A stretch of DNA of 64,000 nucleotides, from positions 186,001 through 250,000 of the forward strand of contig CP150581.1 of the NCBI GenBank assembly GCA_049487715.1. Direction: 5' to 3'. This stretch comes from Pycnococcus provasolii. Taxonomy: Eukaryota > Chlorophyta > Pseudoscourfieldiophyceae > Pseudoscourfieldiales. Below, piece by piece: positions 57,609-64,000 of this stretch. The notes beneath the pieces were generated by a model, which was given only the letters and a program-made list of their open reading frames with translations, did no database searches and was not told the DNA's origin. A program made the position numbers and the translations under genes. The first letter of the stretch is position 1. Every line of letters starts with the position of its first letter.

Positions 57609-58388
57609 TTAGAAAAAGGATTTTCGTTTGCTGTTGCCGTCCGCGTCTTCGAATACCTCAAGAGGTGCCGTTCCTTCGTCGGAGCTTGAGGCTCGGAGTG
57701 CACTGTTATCAAGCCATACTTGACCAAGCCACGGCACATGCTTTGCTGGAATTCTGTGACTGCACGCGTGACAATCCTCTCCTCCAAAAAGAAAGACGAG
57801 CTCGTGATGCGGCGACCGCATCCATGCAGACATGGATGCGGTCGCCGCATCCTCGTCTTCGTCTTCATCTCTGATTAAGACTGCACACTTACATCGATCG
57901 TCTGCTACCTCAATGATCTCGTATAAAACAAAGCCGAGCCTCACGCCATCGTTCGACGATGTCAAGAATGCCCAAACCTCACCAGTGCAAGGCGCGATGC
58001 GCACTGAGCTTTGTTGTGCGCCGAGTGAGCGTTGCGCTGAATGTGAGAACGCCTCCAACACTTGATCTGTTTCCTCCTCGTCCTCGTCAACTTCGTGAAA
58101 GAAGTTGAGAAGAAAGAAAGAAGTTTCCTCCTCTCGCATTTTCAGCCACTTCACTTTCACTTTCCACCCATCCGCGTCTCGCCGAACTCCTCGCACGACG
58201 GCGTATGAAGTTGGCAGTTGCTCGTCGTCGTAGAGCGCCCACACGTAGCCGACATTGAGGTCTTCAGGTCGAGGCGTTTTGAACTCCTCGACGGGCGGTG
58301 CTTGCAAAGTTTTGCGCGCGCGGGTTGATCGCCGAGGCGATTCACTAGAAGCACCTGCACTTGCTTTGCTGGGTGTGCGATCTTTCAT
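57609..58388 (-). CDS. DUF3444 domain protein, probably 5' part of the PHD-AlkB gene
   Basis: 259 residues from the ATG at 58388. After a basic Ser/Arg N-terminus (RRSTRARKTLQAPP) come the two DUF3444 halves. The first is GYVWALYDDEQLPTSYAVVR with KVKVKWLKM. The second is CTGEVWAFLTSSNDGVRLGF, LYEIIEVADD, CSHRIPAKHVPWLGQVW and LDNSALR. DUF3444 is known mainly from land plants, often C-terminal to a DnaJ domain, here absent; its function is unknown. The ORF ends EDADGNSKRKSFF at 57609. A donor GAG/GTATTC at 57656 with branch-like CTAAC and AG at 57577 gives an 80-nt, 3n+2 intron that would splice it in frame to RRRRLDLTAKTQIC of the PHD-AlkB ORF. A perfect 21-bp inverted repeat lies inside at 57805-57850. 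Confidence 0.75.
   Translation of the reverse strand: MKDRTPSKASAGASSESPRRSTRARKTLQAPPVEEFKTPRPEDLNVGYVWALYDDEQLPTSYAVVRGVRRDADGWKVKVKWLKMREEETSFFLLNFFHEVDEDEEETDQVLEAFSHSAQRSLGAQQSSVRIAPCTGEVWAFLTSSNDGVRLGFVLYEIIEVADDRCKCAVLIRDEDEDEDAATASMSAWMRSPHHELVFLFGGEDCHACSHRIPAKHVPWLGQVWLDNSALRASSSDEGTAPLEVFEDADGNSKRKSFF
57805..57850. repeat. Perfect 21-bp inverted repeat with 4-nt loop
   Basis: The left arm 57805-57825 and right arm 57830-57850 are exact reverse complements around CAGA; each arm also contains its own smaller palindrome (GATGCGG/CCGCATC). It lies inside the DUF3444 frame, coding for the segment from DAATASM to SAWMRSPH, and could extrude as a cruciform. Confidence 0.95.
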
Positions 58389-58639
58389 CTTAACTTGAGC
58401 GTGGCCTTACAATGCCGTCGATTACACCAACTTGAGGACTTGCTTAATTAAGCAAGCTTCAACTCAGATGATGTATGTGATGGCGCTCAGGTGGGTGGGT
58501 GGGGAGGTACCTCGAAGATAAGGGGAACGAAGAAGGAGAAGAGACTTTTCCGTCACCACGGGGAAAGAAAGTTCAGGTCTTTCCTGGGGCGAGCTCAAGG
58601 AAAGACACCTCTTGGCGAAGCCCACGTAATCACCACCAT
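58389..58639. other. Upstream region of the DUF3444 gene
   Basis: Promoter-side sequence; palindromic TTGCTTAATTAAGCAA at 58439-58454. No telomere-type array. Confidence 0.5.
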
Positions 58640-59104
58640 GACGCAAACAGCAACGTCAACGTCAAGACTGGAAGCGTCTGCGCGACCAGGCTAGGGCCAG
58701 ACTTTGGCGGGAAATTAGGCGTGAGGCGAGCGAAAGGCAGCTCTTGGAGACGAACATGAAGAAGGTTGCGGACCGCCGCGAGCGCAATACACCGAACAAT
58801 CCGTACGGCGTCATCGGCGCGCCAATCGCGGGACGCCGTGCAAAACGTTGGCCTGCAGGCGTTGAGGCTCCTGACGCCGCCGCGGCGAATCTAGTCGCCC
58901 CCTCTTCGCATCAGCATTAGCACCAAGCACCAGGATCTTAAGCCTCGAGGCGGAGCTTGCAAAGGCAGAACTTCGCCTGCGGGAGATCCAGCGGCAGCGC
59001 CACATGGTGCAGAAACGTCGCCAGGTGCTGCAGAGAGAGTGGCAGGTGGAACGGGAGAGTCGTGTGGATGTGGCAGATCGCCAACATTATTTTACCAATC
59101 ATTA
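58640..59104 (+). pseudogene. Broken coiled-coil gene fragment
   Basis: Two strongly helical stretches lie in different frames. The first (58640-58917) reads WKRLRDQARARLWREIRREA and on to RRERNTPNNPYGVIGAPIAG. The second (about 58915-59104) reads ILSLEAELAKAELRLREIQR and on to VADRQHYFTNH, then stop. Neither has a good start: the first follows a TGA at 58637 and has no ATG until 58756. One frameshift near 58905 plus a missing 5' part would make one basic coiled-coil protein. No family is recognised; it could be a decayed host gene, a retroelement gag piece or consensus error. Confidence 0.5.
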
Positions 59105-59205
59105 AAGGCTCATGCGAGCGGACGCGTCCTTAAGCATGAGTTCAACTGAAACATTCAAGAAGTTTCTACCCGAAAAGTAAACCTTGTGGCGGCAACGAAT
59201 TGAGG

Positions 59206-60970
59206 TTACAAGGTCGCATATATGATGGCAAGCGAATATATCACCGTCCCAATGATGGATACCACGTTCACGCCGCTCAAGAGGATAGGTGCGTCAGTTG
59301 TCGTCGTTTTAGGCGCGGCGGCAGCTTTGGTCGTTTGGGATGCCTCTGGGGGGATGCCCTTGGTGAAGGCATGCTGAGTTGCTTCGCACGTCGTTGGATC
59401 AGTGCCTTGCGAGCTGCATTTCGTGGTCACACTCAGTATAGTATCGAGATCTTCACCTTTCAGCATCATTTGAAATATTGCATTAGGAGGACTGCCGCAT
59501 GTCCCATCCTTTTGCACTTCGCAGTATTCGCCCGAGCAAGTTCCGGACTGGGTCATGCAATTCGTGACACCCGTAATTAATGTCTCCAGCTTGGACGGGC
59601 AAAAGCTGGCGCCCGGTATGGCCGCGTTCATGAGATCGTTCATTCGGCTGTTCATGTTGAACGTGCAGTTCGTCGGTCCTTGGATCGTGCACCCGACGAT
59701 CGACGAACACATTTTTGTCTTAGACTCGGCTCCGTACGCTGAGCACAGCGCCGAGTCTTTGATGACGCTATTCCACGAGTTTGTCAAATCTAAATTCTTG
59801 AACATCGCGTCCAAGATCGGAATCGTGGACACGGAGCAGGCGCCATCCTTGACTTGACACGCGCTACTTGCCATGCACGTGCCGGTATCGTTTTTCGACA
59901 TGCACGTGAGTGTCATGCCAATCAATTCGATTGCGATCAATTGCGTGCTGTTTCCAAGCAAGGCGTTCCCAACGGCGTTGGCGGCGATGCCGCACTCCTC
60001 CCGCTCTGCGTCGTATGCGCACCTGCTGTCAATCTCAGCGCACATCGTTGTGTTGTACGTGTTAAGTTCTTTGTATTTCCTGCTGCACTCGGCCGATGTC
60101 AAGGCGAGATTCAACATTCCGCTCACGTCGTCTTCTTCAGTCACCATGGTGCCCATCATCTTGGTCGTTACGTCAGCCCCGCATGCGCCTTCCACGTCGT
60201 CCCACGTGCACATCTTCCCGCCATCGGGGTCGTCAGGGTCGAGCGTCTCCACGCACTGTTTCGAGTCACTCTTTGCTTGGCACGAGATTACCGCCTTTGT
60301 GGTCCATAACCCGATGGTATTCGGCGTCTTGCGTTCGCATGTTTGAGGTCGTTCTGAAAAACCCAGCATATCATATGCTCGGAAACCGTCTAAGGTGCAC
60401 TTGTTCGTATCGGCTGGACTCGTGCTGTCAAACAGGCACCCGTTGGTTGCCTTGCACGCACCTTCCGTATTTAGGCTCGCGCAGGTTTTCTCCAACTCGA
60501 ATATCGCCTTGACACGTTCGCCGTCTTCGGAAGTTGGCTTCCACGTGTTGAATATCGGGCTTTTTGAGTCAAATTCGCACTGGTTGTTTTCGCTGTCCCT
60601 GTCCCTGTCCCTGCCACTGGCATGCTTTGCTGTTGTTGTACGTCGTTTCCAGGGAACGTCGCGAGTCGTCGTCCGCTTTTGACGCGCGTTGCGACGCTTT
60701 TTTGATTTCAGGAAGGTTTTCTACGAGTTGTTTCGACGAGGTGAGGATTGCCTCGAGCTGGAGCTGGAAGGCGCGTTCCGCCGTGAAGCGGTACGTCGCG
60801 GCGGCCAGAGCCTCGTTGTTACCACCGGCGGCCAGGTGGTCGTTGGCCGCCACGGCGAAGGGTGCTTGCAGGTTGACCCAAACGGCGACAATAAGGCTGC
60901 AGACAAGAGCGCCATGTCTTGAGAGGGAAGGGGACGAGAAGGAGGGCAGAGTTGAGGAGGTGTTCGCCAT
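59206..60970 (-). CDS. Cys-rich secreted/surface protein with C-terminal hydrophobic anchor
   Basis: The ATG at 60970 starts MANTSSTLPSFSS with a signal anchor at about 18-40 (GALVCSLIVAVWVNLQAPFA). A helical segment ends at RRSLETT. The frame then shifts within a GGGACA hexamer tract (60591-60618). A short intron with donor GTACAA at 60641 and acceptor at one of the repeated CAGs (e.g. 60593, 49 nt) restores ENNQCEFDSKSPIFNTWKPT and the long Cys-rich frame to 59206. That part (about 450 residues) has more than 30 Cys in repeated C-x(4-8)-C modules (e.g. CASLNTEGACKATNGC, CMSKNDTGTCMASSACQ) and N-glycosylation-like NST/NDT/NCT sites. It ends in a hydrophobic stretch (VVSIIGTVIYSLAIIYATL) after a Thr/Ala-rich spacer, fitting GPI or membrane anchoring. 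Function unknown. Confidence 0.65.
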
Positions 60971-61355
60971 TTCGGGCAAACACAGACGAGGGTTTGTTGG
61001 CAAGGGACGTCTTCCCCCTTCGAAGGGAGGAAGAAGGGACGGGACGGGACGGGACGGGAGGAAGGCTGGAAGGGAGGGACGCGTTCCGTGGGTTCCGTGT
61101 TCCGTCTTCGCTGGGCGGGGGAGGCCTGAGACCTGAGGGAAACCCAACCCGTTGTCCCCCTGGTAACCCTACGAGGGGAGGGAGCTTGTGGATAAGTGGT
61201 GGGATCCTCCCCCGATCCGCCTTGCTCGAAATATCGGAGCAAAAAGCGCAGTCCAGTCGGATGCCGCAAGGGAGTTGGGGCACTTTTTGTCACCCCTGAC
61301 AAGTCCACCAGCCAGCCGCCCCCCTTCCCCTCCGGGTTCATACAACACCACCACC
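60971..61355. other. Divergent gap before 61356 gene
   Basis: G/A-biased and GGGAC-repeat DNA (61035-61070); a single AACCCTA at 61164. No gene. Confidence 0.5.
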
Positions 61356-62348
61356 ATGAACGCACGCATGTCCCTCCGCGCACCTTCACACGCACACGCG
61401 CACGCGCACGCTATGCAACACAACCACGCGCGGATTACTCGTCACAGTCGCTCGTTTCGGGCGTGTGCCAAGCAGCAGTGCGCATGCGCCTGTGTCCATG
61501 GTGCTCCCATGAACCAGACAAGTTGTCGTCGTCTGGGGGGAAACTCCAAGCAACACATGTCAAAATCAACGGCCGTTCACGCGTCGACGCGTCTTCATGC
61601 ACACATGGGTGTACACGCGTCGACCGTGGCGGAGGAGGTCGACGAGGACGAGGAGGACGAAGAACACGAACCTATCGCCAAACTTGTCGAGGACGTTGAC
61701 ATTCCGCAGTACCTCGACGACTACCTCGTGCTCGGCGTCTCCGTGTGCTTTCGCAAGGAAAAGGGGAAGGGACTCGTCGAAGCGAGGCAAATCGAACCCA
61801 TCGCGCCGCAGTCGCTCGAATGCATGACGTTCAACGCACCGACTTCTTTCGTCCAAGTCACTGCTGTCACGCTAGGCGACGCGCTCGCGTACCTGCACGG
61901 GACGAAGGAAATCCCAGACTGCCTCAAGGAGGGGGAACTGTGCGAGTACTTCCAATACAAAGCGGAGGCGGCGGCGAGGTGCTGGAAAAGGCCGTACCCT
62001 GAGGAAATGCTCATGGGACTCGTGCCGCTCGGGAGCGTGAAAAAGTACGGCAAGTTTGACGTCGAGAACTATCCACGTGTTCTTAACGTTGAGCGCGTCG
62101 TCACGGATTCGGACAACGTCAAGCAGGATCTCTCCATCGACGTGTACGGGCGAACTGAGGACGGGGAAGAGGTGGAGGAGGATGCGCATATTCGCAATGG
62201 CGCGAAGCGCACGGACGACGGAGAAAATCCTGTCGTCGCAGCGTCGTCCAAGTCGAAGAAGGTGAAGAAGGAGGAGGGAAAGGAAGACGATGAAGGTGAC
62301 GACAACGACAACGACGACGACGACGACATCATCGGCTTACTCCAGTGA
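61356..62348 (+). CDS. Putative plastid protein of unknown function
   Basis: 330 residues from the ATG at 61356. The N-terminus is His/Ala/Arg-rich (SHAHAHAHAM from a CACACGCG repeat), then Cys-rich, and is probably a transit peptide. An acidic linker EEVDEDEEDEEHEP precedes a folded domain at about 115-265: IPQYLDDYLVLGVSVCFRKE, APQSLECMTFNAPTSFVQVT, AVTLGDALAYL, LMGLVPLGSVKKYGKFDVEN, YPRVLNVERVV, DNVKQDLSIDVYG. The block looks like a conserved cyanobacterial/plastid single-domain protein, but I cannot name the family. The C-terminal 55 residues are Lys/Asp/Glu-rich. Convergent with the heme-oxygenase-like gene. Confidence 0.6.
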   Translation: MNARMSLRAPSHAHAHAHAMQHNHARITRHSRSFRACAKQQCACACVHGAPMNQTSCRRLGGNSKQHMSKSTAVHASTRLHAHMGVHASTVAEEVDEDEEDEEHEPIAKLVEDVDIPQYLDDYLVLGVSVCFRKEKGKGLVEARQIEPIAPQSLECMTFNAPTSFVQVTAVTLGDALAYLHGTKEIPDCLKEGELCEYFQYKAEAAARCWKRPYPEEMLMGLVPLGSVKKYGKFDVENYPRVLNVERVVTDSDNVKQDLSIDVYGRTEDGEEVEEDAHIRNGAKRTDDGENPVVAASSKSKKVKKEEGKEDDEGDDNDNDDDDDIIGLLQ

Positions 62349-62494
62349 GAGAGTATATATTTTTCACCATTTTAGTTGTTCTGGGACATTAACAGAAATA
62401 ACAGACAGTTGTTATAAAACGATTTTACGATTTGCCTTCAAAGACTAATGCAGCAGCATATCCAACAGAAGTTGTTGTTCAATGAGATTAGGTT

Positions 62495-63742
62495 TCATGC
62501 CTTTGCTACCGCAAGCGGCTGGAGAAGCAGTCCACAACGCCGCATTGCTCTCTTCGCCTCGTCGATGAACTCCTTGCGCCCTGCGGCGCTGAGATTGCTC
62601 CCCACGTCATCGATCGATTCACGCAGAACACGTATCGGATCGTCGTCTGTGTTCACCAGCTCGGGGAAACTTGCAAAAGCACTCACACCCTTGCCTTCGT
62701 CGTTCTCCAGATGGAGCATGGACACGGCTCGCGCACCCACAAGGGCACCACTTCCGAGGTGCGTCATGTAAGCACACGCTGCGTGCGCCGCGAGCTGGAT
62801 GCGTGCCTTCGCCTCACCGCGCTTCGCGGCATTGCCAAGCCTCTCCAGGAAGCTGATGTAGTCCCTCAGCTCGTGAGGCATGTCCTCCTCAGTGCAAGCT
62901 TTTCCCTCAAGCCTCAGCTCGACGAGCGCCTTTCCATCCTCCGCGAAGCACTGCGCGCGCGCGAGCGGCTTCACCTTGCCAGCAAACTGGTTCACGGCGG
63001 TCGCGGTGGCGCCGGCACTCCCCTTTGCCGCGTCCGCGGCATCCTGCAGCATGGTTTCGAGCACCTCGTGCACCTTTTGCCTCCCTCTGAGGTACGCGGC
63101 GTAGTCGTCGGCAGACCACCTCCACTTATCTGGCGGCGGTGGCGGCGGTCCGGCGGTGGAGAGTGTTCCATTTTTCTCCCATACGGACAGCCAGCTTACG
63201 AGTTGTTCGTAGAGCGGCGCATCGTCCGTCGCGGGCGTCATTTCGTCGTGTGAGGTGATGGGCAGATTCATGACCTTCTCGTCTCGGTCGGACAGGCCGT
63301 CTCCGTCGAGTCGGCTCCAGCTGTCGATTGTCGCAAAGTCGACGCGTCCCTTTTTTGCAACTTCAGGGTCGACAGGCGCGACGCCTTTCGGAAGGTTTTC
63401 GTTCGTGAGTGCCGCGAGCATTTCCTTCGTTTCGTCGTCGCGCGGGTCCAGCTCCACAGCCACCGCTGGTTTGTTTTTTTGTTTTTTCGAGCCTCCTGCG
63501 TTTCTCCGACGACTACCGCCATCACCACCACTGCCTTTGGAGGAGGAGGAGGCGCCAAATCCCTTCCCCGCTGCTGACGCGTGTGCTGCCGACGACGCCT
63601 CTTTCGCGACGCACACGACCAAAGAGTGCGCACGCGAATATGACGTGTGGTTGGTCCGAGCCCTAGATCTGTGCGCGCCCTTCCCCGCAGTGCGTGTTGC
63701 GGTGGAGTTTGAGGTTGCGCTTCGGAGCGAGAGCGAGGCCAT
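62495..63742 (-). CDS. Heme-oxygenase-like plastid protein, probably non-canonical
   Basis: 415 residues from the ATG at 63742. Residues 1-50 are Ser/Thr/Arg/Ala-rich (transit peptide), then low-complexity Gly/Ser/Lys. The C-terminal half resembles the plant heme oxygenase fold: LRDYISFLERL, AAHAACAYMTHLGSGALVGA (aligning with the AH-x-Y-x-x-Y-x-x-x-x-x-G-G region) and RVLRESIDDVGSNLSAAGRK. The proximal heme-ligand His of active enzymes (usually R-x-H near the start of the domain) is not seen, and the second G of the GG turn is altered. It may thus be an HO2-type protein that binds tetrapyrrole without oxygenase activity. Identity is by pattern; another member of the superfamily is possible. 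Confidence 0.55.
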   Translation of the reverse strand: MASLSLRSATSNSTATRTAGKGAHRSRARTNHTSYSRAHSLVVCVAKEASSAAHASAAGKGFGASSSSKGSGGDGGSRRRNAGGSKKQKNKPAVAVELDPRDDETKEMLAALTNENLPKGVAPVDPEVAKKGRVDFATIDSWSRLDGDGLSDRDEKVMNLPITSHDEMTPATDDAPLYEQLVSWLSVWEKNGTLSTAGPPPPPPDKWRWSADDYAAYLRGRQKVHEVLETMLQDAADAAKGSAGATATAVNQFAGKVKPLARAQCFAEDGKALVELRLEGKACTEEDMPHELRDYISFLERLGNAAKRGEAKARIQLAAHAACAYMTHLGSGALVGARAVSMLHLENDEGKGVSAFASFPELVNTDDDPIRVLRESIDDVGSNLSAAGRKEFIDEAKRAMRRCGLLLQPLAVAKA

Positions 63743-64000
63743 GGCTGCGCACGTGCACGTTGTTGTGTCGGGGGCCGAGAGGGGGAATGGGAAGGGGAGG
63801 GGAAGGGGAAAGCGTCCAGTCAGACGAGGCGGCGTCCCTTCGGCACCTTTTCGGACACGTGGGTGCCCGGGCCCGATGCCAAACCCCCAACCAGAAAAAA
63901 AGATCTAAAAAGCCGACTCTACTCTACCCGTCTACCGCCTACAAATATCCCCTCTCAACTCACTCTCCACCTCGGGCAGCCAACCTGTCCTCCCCTCTTA

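Overview
The window is nuclear DNA from a eukaryotic green alga. The evidence is a plant-type set of plastid proteins (a prolycopene-isomerase-type carotenoid enzyme, a plastid SulP anion transporter, a DUF1995 protein, a PKIWI502-like reductase and a heme-oxygenase-like protein), the plant/algal DYRKP kinase class, and a giant Ser-Pro-rich hydroxyproline-rich glycoprotein. Centriole and cilium genes are also present (WDR90/POC16 and a TOGARAM/crescerin TOG-array protein), so the lineage has, or recently had, flagella. A prasinophyte-grade or early chlorophyte fits; I do not name a species. Genes are GC-rich and mostly single-exon. The few introns I can place are short GT-AG introns of roughly 57-250 nt.

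Layout. 1-2993 WDR90 (-, runs off the left edge); 4434-6656 DYRKP kinase (+); 6859-7845 tandem SH3-like protein (-); 8243-8892 mitochondrial acyl carrier protein (+, one intron); 9045-10128 mitoribosomal mS35 (-); 10430-10740 small unknown (+); 10786-12702 plastid SulP transporter (-); 14033-15198 casein kinase 1 (+, frameshifted); 15516-17222 CRTISO-like (+); 17605-19006 retroelement debris (-); 19120-21075 POT transporter (+); 22116-24005 TM9SF/nonaspanin (+); 24337-27936 TOGARAM (-); 28984-29856 GPN3 (+); 30134-31519 TPR-RING (+); 31825-32907 fatty-acid-hydroxylase-superfamily protein (+); 32960-33754 LCM-type methyltransferase (-); 33989-34585 MANF-like SAP protein (+); 34902-36314 MFS transporter (-); 37350-41097 ARM-repeat protein (+, frameshifted); 41151-42113 PKIWI502-like reductase (-); 42583-44397 divergent P450 (-); 44706-46097 RCC1-repeat protein (+); 46296-47384 DUF1995 (+); 48228-53117 HRGP-multi-TM protein (+); 53400-55637 zinc-finger/coiled-coil, possibly XS-type (+); 56488-57558 PHD-AlkB (-) and 57609-58388 DUF3444 (-), probably one gene; 58640-59104 broken coiled-coil fragment (+); 59206-60970 Cys-rich surface protein (-); 61356-62348 plastid unknown (+); 62495-63742 heme-oxygenase-like (-).

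Genes mostly alternate in direction. Convergent gaps are very short, and regulatory sequence is concentrated in divergent gaps. Two recurring upstream elements stand out: short telomere-type (CCCTAA)n arrays, always with CCCTAA on the sense strand of one adjacent gene, and an exact nonamer TTCGGGGTT or its complement. There is no operon-like system. Functional themes are plastid pigment and anion handling, mitochondrial housekeeping, cilium construction, cell-wall or sensing surface proteins, and a possible chromatin or nucleic-acid demethylation protein (DUF3444 + PHD + AlkB). The last is the best candidate for an undescribed architecture.

Caution on sequence quality: a 132-base poly-T block and two conserved genes each broken by one base at a short homopolymer suggest residual consensus errors. 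Some apparent pseudogene features may therefore be technical.
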